Made by a program: the position numbers and the translations under genes. From positions 1-64,000 of the forward strand of contig JACPCL010000039.1 in the NCBI GenBank assembly GCA_016179765.1: 64,000 bases of DNA, read 5' to 3'. Below the pieces are notes generated by a model, which searched no databases, was not told the DNA's origin, and saw only the letters and a program-made list of their open reading frames with translations. Shown here in pieces: positions 32,928 through 41,807 of this stretch; position 1 is the stretch's first letter; each line of letters starts with the position of its first letter. The stretch comes from Chloroflexota bacterium. GTDB lineage: Bacteria; Chloroflexota; Dehalococcoidia; Lucifugimonadales; JACPCL1.

Positions 32928-34097
32928 CTACCCCTCCCTCTCTCGTGACGCCAGCCACCCCTTGCGCTGCGCTTGACGGGCCTCCTCGTCGGCGGGACGG
33001 TACGCGTCCAGGAAGCCGCTGGCGAACTCTTTGAATGTCCCATCAATCACCGCGCTGCGCATCTCTTCCATCAGCCGCATGATGAAGCGCAGGTTGTGGA
33101 TGGATGCTAAGCGCAACGCTAAAAGCTCCTTCGCCCTGAAGAGATGGTGCAGGTAGCCGGCGGAAAAGTTGCGGCAGGCGTAACAGTCGCACTCCTCCTC
33201 CACCGGCTCCTCCTTACCCCGAAAAAGGGCTGCCGTGGTGATGTCTACCCTGCCTCTCCTGGTGAACAGCGCCCCGTTGCGAGCCACCCGGGTGGGCAGC
33301 GCGCAGTCAAACAGGTCAACGCCACGGGCCACACACTCCACCAGGTCCTCGGGGGAGCCGACGCCCAGGAGGTGCCGGGGCTTGTCCTGGGGCAACAGCC
33401 CCACGGTGAAGGAGACGAGGGGATACATGGCAGCCTTCGGCTCGCCGACGGCCAGGCCTCCAATGGCGTACCCTGGGAAATCCAGGCCCGTGATGCAGGC
33501 GGCGGACTGCTCCCGCAGTTCTGGAAAGACGCCTCCCTGCACGATGCCGAAGAGCGCCTGGCCCTCAGAGGCGTGGGCCTGCCGGCAGCGCGCCGCCCAC
33601 CGGCCGGTACGCTCCATGGCCGCACGCGCCGCATCTCTGTCCTGGATATACACCAGGCACTGGTCCAGGGCCATCATGATGTCTGCGCCCAGGGCCTCCT
33701 GGTGTGCCACGGCCTGCTCAGGGGTGATCAGGTGGCGGCTGCCGTCCAGGACGGACTGGAAGGTCACACCCTCCTCGCTCACCTTTACCCTGGATCCCAG
33801 GCTATAGGCCTGGAAGCCGCCGCTATCGGTGAGCGTAGGCCCGTTCCAGCCCATGAAGGCGGTCAGACCGCCCATCTGGCGCACCAGCTCCGGGCCAGGG
33901 CGCAAGTAGAGGTGGTAGGTGTTGCCAAGGAGTATCGTGGCCCCCAGGTCTCGGAGCTCCTGGGGCGACACCGCCTTCACCGATCCCTGGGTGGCAACGG
34001 GAATGAAGGCGGGGGTCGGCGTTTCCCCATGAGGCGTACTCAGCAGGCCGGCCCTGGCCGCGCCGTCGGTGGCGTGAAGGTGAAAGGCAACGCTCAT
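32928..34097 (-). CDS. tgt: tRNA-guanine transglycosylase
   Basis: Exchanges guanine-34 for preQ1 in queuosine tRNAs. From ATG 34097 the protein has 389 residues. TDSGGFQAYSLG carries the first catalytic Asp, DCALPTRVARNGALFT the Asp nucleophile, IGGLAVGEP the base-binding loop, and CDCYACRNF with a later His the zinc site (C-x-C-x2-C-xn-H). Upstream residues to 34124 lack homology. No queA or que genes are adjacent. Confidence 0.95.
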   Translation of the reverse strand: MSVAFHLHATDGAARAGLLSTPHGETPTPAFIPVATQGSVKAVSPQELRDLGATILLGNTYHLYLRPGPELVRQMGGLTAFMGWNGPTLTDSGGFQAYSLGSRVKVSEEGVTFQSVLDGSRHLITPEQAVAHQEALGADIMMALDQCLVYIQDRDAARAAMERTGRWAARCRQAHASEGQALFGIVQGGVFPELREQSAACITGLDFPGYAIGGLAVGEPKAAMYPLVSFTVGLLPQDKPRHLLGVGSPEDLVECVARGVDLFDCALPTRVARNGALFTRRGRVDITTAALFRGKEEPVEEECDCYACRNFSAGYLHHLFRAKELLALRLASIHNLRFIMRLMEEMRSAVIDGTFKEFASGFLDAYRPADEEARQAQRKGWLASREREG

Positions 34098-34160
34098 GGC
34101 AGGGCAATGGTAGGGCAGGGGCAAGGGGATGGCAAGGGGCGAGGTTTGCTATTCGGTGGT

Positions 34161-34180
34161 CCTGGCACTGAAGTGCCAGG
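34161..34180. repeat. Short hairpin beside the IS element
   Basis: CCTGGCACT-GA-AGTGCCAGG, perfect 9-bp arms, in the gap between tgt and the left end of the IS. Purpose unclear. Confidence 0.4.
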
Positions 34181-34261
34181 TTTGCAATCATAGAAACCCC
34201 CGACTTATGGTTATTGATTAAATATAGTGACATATGCAGGGAGTTGTGGTAAGCTAGGGGC

Positions 34262-34741
34262 ATGACTACTAAGCTATGTTTGACGGAAGAGCAAGAGCGG
34301 GAGTTACTGAATCTGGCGGGTCACAGCAAGGTTGCCCACATACGCTTGAAGGCCCGGGCGGTGTACGACGTGAGCCGTGGGATGTCCAGGGACCGGGTGG
34401 CCCAGGCGCTGGGTGTGGAACGGCGGAGTGTGGGGGGATGGGTGAGGCGGTACCGGCAAGAGGGGGCTAGTGCCTTCATCATCAAGAAAGGGCGTGGTAG
34501 AAAGGCGCAGGTAAAGGCTGAGGAGGTAGCCGAGTGCCTTCGCCAGGCCCCCAGGAACTTTGGGGTAGCGCGCACCCGCTGGACCCTGAGCGCCCTCAGG
34601 GATGTGGCGCCCAGCCTTGGTGGCCTCACAGAGTCTGGCATCTGGCGGGCCCTGAGGCGCCTGGGATTCCGGTACAAGCGGGGCCAGCCGGTGGTACACA
34701 GTCCCGACTCGGAGTACGGGGAAAAAAGGGGGCCCTTGTGA
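34262..34741 (+). CDS. IS630-type transposase, N-terminal part (orfA)
   Basis: 159 residues: a helix-turn-helix DNA-binding region (GMSRDRVAQALGVERRSVGG, residues 39-58) and the winged-helix linker, ending YGEKRGPL. In the frame one base back the protein continues without gap into the catalytic part. A run of six A followed by five G at 34722-34732 is a plausible site for -1 ribosomal frameshifting or transcriptional slippage. Full product would be about 345 residues. Confidence 0.85.
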   Translation: MTTKLCLTEEQERELLNLAGHSKVAHIRLKARAVYDVSRGMSRDRVAQALGVERRSVGGWVRRYRQEGASAFIIKKGRGRKAQVKAEEVAECLRQAPRNFGVARTRWTLSALRDVAPSLGGLTESGIWRALRRLGFRYKRGQPVVHSPDSEYGEKRGPL

Positions 34742-35298
34742 AGGCGCTCAAAGAAGCCCGGGAAAGGCCAGGACAGACGGTGCTTCTTTTCCAGGATGAG
34801 GCCAGCTTCTACCGCCGACCGAGCCAGGGATGGCTGTGGGCCTGGATGGGGAGAAGACAGCCCAAGATGCGCTACAGCCACCATGCCAACACCCGCACGC
34901 GCCTGGTGGGGTTCCTGGATGCGCTGAGTGGACGAGTGCTCTCCTGGGACATGGCCCGGGTGACCGCAGAGCGTCTGGCCCGCTGCCTCCACCGCATCCC
35001 CGCTGCCTTTCCTGAGGCGCAGAAGATATACCTCGTCTGGGACAACTGGCCCGTCCATAAGCACCCCACGGTGCAGGAGGCCTTGCTGAAAGCACCACAA
35101 ATCCAGACTCTCCCCTTGCCCACCTACGCCCCCTGGCTCAACCCCATCGAGAAGCTGTGGCGGCTGGTGCGGCAGGAGGTGGCCCACGCCCATCCCTGGT
35201 GCGATGACTTCACCCACTTCCGGGCCATCGTCATGGAGAAGCTGGGAGAGTTCACTCATGACTCCCAACGCCTCCTGCAGTACTGTGGACTGTCATGA
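34738..35298 (+). CDS. IS630-type transposase, catalytic part (orfB)
   Basis: This frame is open from before 34722 to 35298. LLFQDEASF holds the first catalytic Asp, YLVWDNWPVHKHP the second, and YAPWLNPIEKLWRLVRQEV the Glu, giving a full DDE triad. GTG 34738 overlaps the orfA stop (GTGA) and could start a separate protein, but fusion by -1 shift at the A6 run is more likely. No internal stops, so the element may still be active. Confidence 0.85.
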   Translation: MKALKEARERPGQTVLLFQDEASFYRRPSQGWLWAWMGRRQPKMRYSHHANTRTRLVGFLDALSGRVLSWDMARVTAERLARCLHRIPAAFPEAQKIYLVWDNWPVHKHPTVQEALLKAPQIQTLPLPTYAPWLNPIEKLWRLVRQEVAHAHPWCDDFTHFRAIVMEKLGEFTHDSQRLLQYCGLS

Positions 35299-35432
35299 TA
35301 ATTACTCAAAGACCATCAGTCGGGGGACACCAACACCGTGTATGAGCAACCGCCCCTGGTAAGGGCCATCATTGACACCTTGCTCATAGCCTGTATCGTT
35401 GACGGGGCATTCTTCACTCCGCGGAGCAGCGC

Positions 35433-36257
35433 ATGACACAGGACAGCGGAAATCCCGACCTGGTGGCCATGAATGCGGACGTCCAACGTCGCTGGGACGC
35501 CAACGCCGACTGGTGGGACGCGCAGGTTGGCGAAGGCAACGCCTTTCAGCGGGTGCTCATCGGCCCTTCCACAGAGCGCCTGCTGGCCCTCAAGCCGGGG
35601 GAGCGCGTGCTGGACATCGCCTGCGGCAACGGCAACTTCTCCCGCCGCATGGCGGAGCTGGACGCCCAGGTGACCGCCTTTGACTTCAGCCCACGCTTCA
35701 TTGCTCGGGCCAGGGCCCGCACCACGGCCCACGCCGACCGCATCCAGTACCTGGTCCTGGACGCCACGGACGAGGCCGCGCTGCTGGCCCTGGGCCGCCG
35801 CCAGTACAATGCCGCCGTCTGCACCATGGCCTTCATGGACATGACGACCATAGAGCCGCTGCTCTCTGCCCTGAGAGAGTTGCTTGTACCAGGTGGACGG
35901 CTGGTGTTCTCGGTGCTGCACCCCTGTTTCAACAACGCTCACGGGACAAAGCTGGCCCTGGAGGAGGAGGACAGGGAGGGGGAGCTGGTGGAGACCCTCT
36001 ATGTGAAGATTCACCGCTACATCAGCGCAACCCAGGCCAAAGGCGTGGGCATCGCAGGCCAGCCTGCCCCGCAGGTCTACTTCCACCGCCCACTCAGCCT
36101 GCTGTACAGCGCCTGCTTCAAGGCGGGCTTTGTCCTGGACGGCATAGAGGAGCCGGTCTTTGGGCCGGAGGACACGGCGGGTCATCCCCTCGGTTGGGCC
36201 AACTTCAAGGAGGTCCCCCCGGTGCTGGTGAGCCGGATGCGGTTTTTGCAGGCGTAG
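35433..36257 (+). CDS. SAM-dependent methyltransferase (class I)
   Basis: 274 residues. Motif I is RVLDIACGNGNFSRRMAE (SAM-binding Gly loop), then VTAFDFSPRFIARARA (motif II) and LRELLVPGGRLVFSVLHPCF (motif IV/V). C-terminal half is the substrate cap. The methyl acceptor is unknown. The N-terminal DVQRRWDANADWWDAQVGEG resembles ubiquinone/menaquinone-type small-molecule methyltransferases. ATG 35433 has a weak site. Its last 53 bases overlap the convergent MFS gene. A second, cut-off relative lies at the window end. Confidence 0.85.
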   Translation: MTQDSGNPDLVAMNADVQRRWDANADWWDAQVGEGNAFQRVLIGPSTERLLALKPGERVLDIACGNGNFSRRMAELDAQVTAFDFSPRFIARARARTTAHADRIQYLVLDATDEAALLALGRRQYNAAVCTMAFMDMTTIEPLLSALRELLVPGGRLVFSVLHPCFNNAHGTKLALEEEDREGELVETLYVKIHRYISATQAKGVGIAGQPAPQVYFHRPLSLLYSACFKAGFVLDGIEEPVFGPEDTAGHPLGWANFKEVPPVLVSRMRFLQA

Positions 36258-37629
36258 TCTCGCCGATGCGGAAGCTTCGCAGCGCCGGCACGAAGGTAAA
36301 AAAGACAATAATTATCACCGCGTACATTACGCCGCCTAGGAGCCACGTATTCTGCGTCCCCTGGGCCAGCCCGTAGCGCCCCTGCATAATCTCGGCGATG
36401 GCGCCCCAGATGAGGACGCCAACGGGTGATAGCCCCTGCTGGAACACGTCCATTGCCATAACTCTACCGCGCATCTCATTAGGGGCAATGTGCTGAAGCA
36501 ACATCCTCTGGGAGGTCCTGAAAAAGACACCTGTCATGGAGTTAGTCGCAATCAGGGCCACAGAGAGCATAAGGATGGTGGATTGAGAGAAGGCGATGAC
36601 CGAGACAGCGTGTATTAGGCCAGCCGCCAGCAGCAATCGTCCCTTGTTAGAAAAGTTGACCAAGCTCACGATGACCAGCGCGCCGATGGATGAACCTATC
36701 GTCTGTGCCGTGGACAGAACACCAAAGGCCGCGGCACCCCCTTCCTTGCCCAAACCCATCACGTCGCGGGCGAACACCGGCAACAGGAATGCCGCGCCAC
36801 CGGCGAAGAGCATGAAGGCAAACCCCATTCCCACCAGGGACAGCAACACTGGTTGGCTCTTGATCAGCTTTAATCCGTCCAGGAAGTCCTGCCAGCTACT
36901 TCCCCTCCGCTCCCGCTGCCGGGACACATCCATGCCGGGTTGCCACTTCATCATGAGAATGGTGATGAAGGTCAAGAGTTGACCCAGAGAGGTGAGCGTA
37001 AACAGCCACGGCCCCCATCGCTCCCAGGAGCCACCCACAATGGCGATGGCTACGGCTGCCACTGCTGGGCCCGCTACCCTGGGCCACGTGTCGGAGATGG
37101 AGTCCAGAGCCACGGCGCTTGGCATGCGCCTGCGGTCCATAATGCTGCCGATCATGGCCTGGTGCCCGGGCCGCCCAATGGACTGGATAATGCCGCTCAG
37201 GAAAGAGGTGATGATAAAGTGCCACCACTGAACTCGCAGCAGAGTTGGCCCAAAGTCAAAGGCGGCCATAAAGACGGTCAATGCCACCGCCGCCCAGAGC
37301 ACCGTCAGCAGGCCCTCGGTCCATTGCAGGAGCTTCTTGCGGTCAAACCTGTCTGCCATGACGCCGCCCACAAAAGGGACGACAAGCATGGGCCAAGAGA
37401 GGGAGGAGACGACAATGCCCATCAAGAGGGGGCTGTCGGTGAGTTCCAGCACCATCCAGGCCCTCAGGAAGACGCGCATCTGCCGCGCTAGGTTGGAGGT
37501 GGCTCGCCCCGCAAAAAGCCAACGGAAGTTGGTCACTTCAAAGGCGATTAACGCCCCTCTTATGCCCTTCGGCAGGGGCGGATCGTCCGGTGACGGCTGG
37601 TACTCTATCTGGCCTCGTCTTCGTGCCAT
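36205..37629 (-). CDS. MFS transporter
   Basis: 474 residues, 12 predicted helices. FVGGVMADRFDRKKLLQ is the conserved loop between helices 2 and 3. The protein is of the MFS_3 type (EntS-like, drug or siderophore exporters) by overall pattern; cargo is unknown. ATG 37629 has AGGAGG. It is last in an operon with the acyl-CoA synthetase genes (17-base gap), so transport of a related carboxylate is possible but not shown. The C-terminus is a Pro/Ala-rich tail. Confidence 0.85.
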   Translation of the reverse strand: MARRRGQIEYQPSPDDPPLPKGIRGALIAFEVTNFRWLFAGRATSNLARQMRVFLRAWMVLELTDSPLLMGIVVSSLSWPMLVVPFVGGVMADRFDRKKLLQWTEGLLTVLWAAVALTVFMAAFDFGPTLLRVQWWHFIITSFLSGIIQSIGRPGHQAMIGSIMDRRRMPSAVALDSISDTWPRVAGPAVAAVAIAIVGGSWERWGPWLFTLTSLGQLLTFITILMMKWQPGMDVSRQRERRGSSWQDFLDGLKLIKSQPVLLSLVGMGFAFMLFAGGAAFLLPVFARDVMGLGKEGGAAAFGVLSTAQTIGSSIGALVIVSLVNFSNKGRLLLAAGLIHAVSVIAFSQSTILMLSVALIATNSMTGVFFRTSQRMLLQHIAPNEMRGRVMAMDVFQQGLSPVGVLIWGAIAEIMQGRYGLAQGTQNTWLLGGVMYAVIIIVFFTFVPALRSFRIGETTPAKTASGSPAPGGPP

Positions 37630-37646
37630 AGAGAGCCTCCTGAGAT

Positions 37647-39050
37647 CTACTCCCCACGGTTGCGGTAGTAGTCAACAAAGCGACGCAGCGCGCTGGCGGC
37701 GGGCTGGATGCCCGTGATGGCGGGGATGCCGGCCTCCATGAGCTGCTTGTAGACCGCCGCCGTCACCTCCGGCGGCGCATAGGGATAGGCGGTGGAGAGG
37801 GCGACGACGTAGGGCTTCTTAGCCCGCTTGCGGAACTCGCAGAAGATGTCAGGGTTATGGCCTCGGTACACCGTGACCCGGTTGTTGCGGTTGCTCACCT
37901 GAACCTCGTGGACGATGATGTCCACGTTGGGGTCGTCGTTCAGCACGTCCAGGACGTTATTCAGATTCATAACGTTGGACAGGGTGCGGCCCTCAATGGG
38001 GTTGGCATAGGTGCTGCCAACGATGTCAAAGTGCTCCAGGATGCGCTTGTATGACTCCGGGGCAAGCTGCGGCACGTTGAAGCCTGCCTTGGAGAAGACG
38101 TTGGCGCACTCCGTTGCGTGGCCGCCGGAGAGGGCCAGGATCGCCAACCGGTTGCCTCTTGCGGCGGGCAGGTTAAGGAGGAGCTTGGCCGTCTCAAAGA
38201 GATCGTCCATGTTCTCTACCTTCACCGCTCCACACTGGCGGAGCATGGCGTCCCACACCGCGGGCTTTGAGGTGCTGCTGGTGGAGTGAGCGGCCACTGC
38301 CCGGCTGGCGTCCTCCGTTTCGCCCACCTTCCAAACGAGCACCGGCTTTGTCTTGCACACTCGCCGCAGCGTCTCAAAGTAGGCGCGGCCATCGCGCACG
38401 CCTTCCAGGTACATGCCAATCACCGTGGTCTCCGGGTCCTGGCCGAAGTAGTCAATGTAGTCAGGGCTATCCAGCACCACCCCGTTGCCCATGCTGACCA
38501 GCTTGCTCAGCTTGATGTTGTGGAAGCCGCTGCCCTGGCCGAAGGCGCTGGACTGGGAGCCGCTATGAGAAAGGATTCCCAGATGCCCGGAATCGCCGTA
38601 ATAGCCGCCCAGGTTCACTCCCACGCCCAGCTTTGGGTTAAAGATGCCCATGCAGTTGGGGCCAACGACGTTCAGGCCGCCCTCTTTGGCGATCTGCACC
38701 ACCTGCTTCTCCAGGCGGGCACCCTCCTCGGTGCCCGTCTCGCTGAAGCCGGCGGTGTACAAATGGACACCGGCCACCTTCTTAGCGACACAGTCTCGCA
38801 AGACGCGGGGCACCACCTGCGCGGGTACCGAAACAATGACGTAGTCCACCTCGCCGGGCACGTCCAGCAAGCTTGGGTAGTTGGGAAAGCCAAGCTCCGT
38901 GGCGCTGGGCCACTCGTTGCGGTCAATATTCACGTGGTACTTCGGCCCCTGAAAGGGCAGGACGGTGCGCAGCCAACTGTGATTGTCCACCTTTTTGGAG
39001 CCAACCACGGCGACGCTACGAGGATTAAAGAGGCGGTCTAGCTTGTGCAT
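37647..39050 (-). CDS. ADP-forming acyl-CoA synthetase, alpha (CoA-binding) subunit
   Basis: 467 residues. RSVAVVGSKKV opens the CoA-binding domain; VVGPNCMGIFNPKLGV and LSHSGSQSSAFGQGSG belong to the ligase fold, and AAHSTSSTSKPAVWD carries the His that would be phosphorylated. Such proteins interconvert acyl-CoA plus ADP and acid plus ATP. The ATP-grasp beta subunit next door is unusually short, which raises doubt about activity. ATG 39050 is 40 bases after the beta gene. Confidence 0.85.
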   Translation of the reverse strand: MHKLDRLFNPRSVAVVGSKKVDNHSWLRTVLPFQGPKYHVNIDRNEWPSATELGFPNYPSLLDVPGEVDYVIVSVPAQVVPRVLRDCVAKKVAGVHLYTAGFSETGTEEGARLEKQVVQIAKEGGLNVVGPNCMGIFNPKLGVGVNLGGYYGDSGHLGILSHSGSQSSAFGQGSGFHNIKLSKLVSMGNGVVLDSPDYIDYFGQDPETTVIGMYLEGVRDGRAYFETLRRVCKTKPVLVWKVGETEDASRAVAAHSTSSTSKPAVWDAMLRQCGAVKVENMDDLFETAKLLLNLPAARGNRLAILALSGGHATECANVFSKAGFNVPQLAPESYKRILEHFDIVGSTYANPIEGRTLSNVMNLNNVLDVLNDDPNVDIIVHEVQVSNRNNRVTVYRGHNPDIFCEFRKRAKKPYVVALSTAYPYAPPEVTAAVYKQLMEAGIPAITGIQPAASALRRFVDYYRNRGE

Positions 39051-39090
39051 GGGGTATGACGTCTGCTCCTTGATTGTGCTCTACGGCGAG

Positions 39091-39576
39091 CTAACTACCC
39101 TTTGCCCCGGCAAGGGTGATGCGCGCCCCCTTGGCCACCAGGCCGTCGGGCAGGGCCAGCACGGGGTCCAGGTCTATCTCCGCGATCTCTGGGTTGGCCT
39201 GGGCAAGCTCGGACAGCTTGAGGATGGCCTGCGCAATCCTGGCGGCGTCGGGGGCCTTCGCCGAGCCATATCCGCCTAAAAGCCGGCTCGCCGCTTTCGG
39301 CTCGCCGACGATGAGTCTCGCATCCTTTGGCGTCAAAGGGACGATGCGGTAGGCGACATCCTCCCAGACGTCCATGGCCATGCGCCCGTAGCTAAAGGCG
39401 ATCACCGGGCCGAAGATGGGGTCCTGCTCCAGGGCGATGCGCAGCTCAATGCCGGGACGGCGAGTGGATGGGTTCAGGGGAATATCTATCTGCTGGAGCA
39501 GTTGGCTGGCTTGGGCCTGGGTGAGGGGTGTGCCCCCATTGACCCTCCACTGCTTCAGAAGCTCAGCAATGCTCAT
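39091..39576 (-). CDS. Shortened ATP-grasp (beta) subunit of acyl-CoA synthetase
   Basis: 161 residues against about 220-240 for a stand-alone ATP-grasp_5 subunit. The start (LTQAQASQLLQQIDIPLNPS) and the second half (PGIELRIALEQDPIFGPVIA, RIVPLTPKDARLIV, AEIDLDPVLAL) are as in the family. The middle, which contains the nucleotide-binding subdomain (the VVLKV...GGV segment), is missing without a frame change. That is an in-frame deletion or a compact form. ATP binding as usually described seems impossible unless supplied elsewhere. Confidence 0.75.
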   Translation of the reverse strand: MSIAELLKQWRVNGGTPLTQAQASQLLQQIDIPLNPSTRRPGIELRIALEQDPIFGPVIAFSYGRMAMDVWEDVAYRIVPLTPKDARLIVGEPKAASRLLGGYGSAKAPDAARIAQAILKLSELAQANPEIAEIDLDPVLALPDGLVAKGARITLAGAKGS

Positions 39577-39730
39577 GATAGCCTCGTATAGGCGACTGGC
39601 CCTTTGGCCAGGGATGCCGAGATGAATGAGACGCTACGGTTGCGTTGGTGGACGAATTGATAGCACGAAGGCGTGGGAAAGTCAAGGACGGTAAGGGCGG
39701 GTGCATGAGCGCCAATGGAGACAAGGAAGG

Positions 39731-41068
39731 CTAAGCCCCGGGCGAAGTGACCGGAGCCGCCATCTTCGTCTGGGGCGGCTTGGCCATGACCATGAAGATT
39801 GCGCCGACCCAAAAAGCGACAGCAAACATGAGAAAAGCGATCGTGTAGCTGCCCGTGGCATCGTAGACGAAACCGGCGACGACCGGGCCGCCAGCCCCCG
39901 CCAAGATGCCGAAGACGGAGGATATCCCACGGATACTGCCTTGGGACCGCCTGCCGAAGTAGTCGGCCCAGGCCAGGGATGTCAGGAAGGACGTAGCGCC
40001 ACGGGTCAGGCCGAACACCACCCCGAAGAGAATCGCCCAGGGGAGTGACGTTACACCCAGGAGCAGCAGTGTCCCCACTCCACCGCCAAGATAGCAGATA
40101 CCGATGCAGTAGCGTACCGCAAGGCGCTCCGTCACCAGGCCCCATACCGGTTTCGCTACCGTATTCATGACGTACATGAACGACACAATGCCCGCGGCGG
40201 TTCCCAGAGCGAACCCCCGATCCAGCAGATAGGAAACCAAATGGATATTAATGCCCATGATCGCCATCCCACTGGCGTTGGTGCTGAGGATCATGAGCCA
40301 AAACGCTGGCGTTCGCACGGCCTCTTTCGCCGATAGGCTGATCTCCTGAGCAGCAGAAGGCCGCTTCCCGGTGGTAAGCAGCCCGTTGGATGGTTGAGCC
40401 TCCTGCCCTGGGATGTCGCCATCAGGCAGGAGGCCGTAGTCCTCAGGCTGACGCCGCATAACCAGAGAGGAAGCTGTCCCAACCACAAAAACGAAGATGC
40501 CCACGCCAATCCAGGCGCCGCGCCATCCGAGCATGGAAATAAGGAAGGCCAGGGGCAACGGGATGATGACGCCCGCGCCGGAGAGGCTCATGGTGACCAT
40601 GGCCAGCGCTCGCCCTCGCTTGCGAACGAACCACTTGGCGACGACGGTGTGGGTGATGTTGCCGCCCAGGGCCGCGGAGCCCAGGGTGATGAGGCCGCCA
40701 TAGGCGATGAAGAACTGCCAGGGGGCATTGATTGCGGCCATGGCAAAGGCGCCAAGGCCAAAGGCAATGGTCCCCCCCAGCATGATCCATCTGGGGCCGT
40801 ACCGGTCCACCATAGGGCCCAGAATGGGGTTGGCGACGAGGGAGGTGAGGCGTCCAAGGAGGAGAACGCTGGAGAGGAGGCCACGGCTCCACTCCATGGC
40901 ATCGCTCATGAAGCGAAAGAAGATGCCGAAGGCCACCGTGCCGATACCGTAGGTCAGGACGTCCGCGGCGGCGGCGCCCAGGACGATGACCCAGCCGTAG
41001 AAGAGGCGCGGCTTTGCAGCGGCGGCGGCCGAAGCCACATGGGTTGTGGGCTGCGCTTTCGTGTCCAC
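39731..41068 (-). CDS. MFS transporter, monocarboxylate/oxalate-formate-like
   Basis: 445 residues, 12 helices. RLFYGWVIVLGAAAADVLTY and LGPMVDRYGPRW follow the OFA/MCT subfamily, which moves mono- and dicarboxylates. The related carrier at 59296 shares the layout and DRYGAR loop. It lies 154 bases before the acyl-CoA synthetase pair in the same direction, which suits import of an acid for CoA activation (inference). The next upstream gene on this strand is leuD, beyond a terminator. Confidence 0.85.
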   Translation of the reverse strand: MDTKAQPTTHVASAAAAAKPRLFYGWVIVLGAAAADVLTYGIGTVAFGIFFRFMSDAMEWSRGLLSSVLLLGRLTSLVANPILGPMVDRYGPRWIMLGGTIAFGLGAFAMAAINAPWQFFIAYGGLITLGSAALGGNITHTVVAKWFVRKRGRALAMVTMSLSGAGVIIPLPLAFLISMLGWRGAWIGVGIFVFVVGTASSLVMRRQPEDYGLLPDGDIPGQEAQPSNGLLTTGKRPSAAQEISLSAKEAVRTPAFWLMILSTNASGMAIMGINIHLVSYLLDRGFALGTAAGIVSFMYVMNTVAKPVWGLVTERLAVRYCIGICYLGGGVGTLLLLGVTSLPWAILFGVVFGLTRGATSFLTSLAWADYFGRRSQGSIRGISSVFGILAGAGGPVVAGFVYDATGSYTIAFLMFAVAFWVGAIFMVMAKPPQTKMAAPVTSPGA

Positions 41069-41157
41069 TGGCGCCTTTCACGCAAAGATGGGCCGAAACC
41101 TCGTAAGGTGGCAAACAGCTTATCACAGCGCGTGGTGAAACACACCCTGCTACAAAC

Positions 41158-41186
41158 GTGGAGACGCCCCTGAAGGGCGTCTCCAC
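41158..41186 (-). terminator. Terminator of the ilv-leu operon
   Basis: GTGGAGACGCCC / GGGCGTCTCCAC, perfect 12-bp arms and a 5-base loop, 25 bases after the leuD stop, followed on the minus strand by a T-rich stretch (GTTTGT). Confidence 0.75.
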
Positions 41187-41210
41187 AAGTACGTTATGCT
41201 CCTCTCCACG

Positions 41211-41804
41211 CTAGGTGATGTTGTGGGCCTTCTCGTAGGCGGCGATCTTGTCGGCGTACTGGAGGGAGAGGCCAATGTCGTCCAGGCCGTTCAGCAGGCA
41301 GTGGCGGCGGAAGTCGTCAATCTCAAAGTGCACCGTGAATTCATCGGAGCCGGTGACCAGGCATCGCTCCAGGTCTACCGTCACCTGGTAGCCGGGATGT
41401 GCCTGGGCTTGCTTGATGATGTGGTCCACGGCCTTCTGGGGCAACACCACGGGCAACATGCCGTTCTGGTAGCAGTTGTTGCGGAAGATGTCTGCGAAGC
41501 TGGGGGCGATGACGGTACGGAAGCCGTAGTCCTGGAGGGCCCAGGGGGCGTGCTCCCGCGACGACCCGCTGCCGAAGTTGGGGCCGGCCACCAGCACGGA
41601 GGCGTCCCGGTATTTGGGGTTGTTCAGGACAAAGTCTGGATTGGGACGGCCATTGGGCAGCTTGCGCCAGGCCTCAAAGAGGAACTGGCCAAAACCGGTG
41701 CGCTCCACGCGCTTGAGGTGGACGGCGGGGATGATCTGGTCGGTGTCCACGTTGGCCCTGTCCAGGGGGGCCACCTTGCCGGTGACGCGTACGTAGGGAT
41801 CCAT
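41211..41804 (-). CDS. leuD: 3-isopropylmalate dehydratase, small subunit
   Basis: 197 residues. [13 protein letters not shown] and [20 protein letters not shown] are the canonical LeuD motifs (swivelling domain of the aconitase family). With LeuC it isomerises isopropylmalate in leucine synthesis. ATG 41804 has AAGGAG. Unlike usual leuCD pairs, leuD is 1.1 kb from leuC, separated by a broken ParE/Phd cassette and a PD-(D/E)xK-like gene; a 3-base gap to the latter implies translational coupling. Confidence 0.96.
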   Translation of the reverse strand: MDPYVRVTGKVAPLDRANVDTDQIIPAVHLKRVERTGFGQFLFEAWRKLPNGRPNPDFVLNNPKYRDASVLVAGPNFGSGSSREHAPWALQDYGFRTVIAPSFADIFRNNCYQNGMLPVVLPQKAVDHIIKQAQAHPGYQVTVDLERCLVTGSDEFTVHFEIDDFRRHCLLNGLDDIGLSLQYADKIAAYEKAHNIT

Positions 41805-41807
41805 GGG

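Larger units (their letters stand above)
34197..35326 (+). mobile_element. IS630-type insertion sequence, about 1.13 kb
   Basis: Terminal inverted repeats are visible: 34197-34221 (CCCCCGACTTATGG...) against the complement of 35302-35326 (CCCCCGACTGATGG...), 21 of 25 positions equal. Two overlapping frames between them encode a DDE transposase of the IS630/Tc1 class. Target duplication of TA is not clear at the flanks, so the exact ends may lie a few bases further out. It sits between tgt and a methyltransferase gene and breaks no known gene. Confidence 0.85.
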
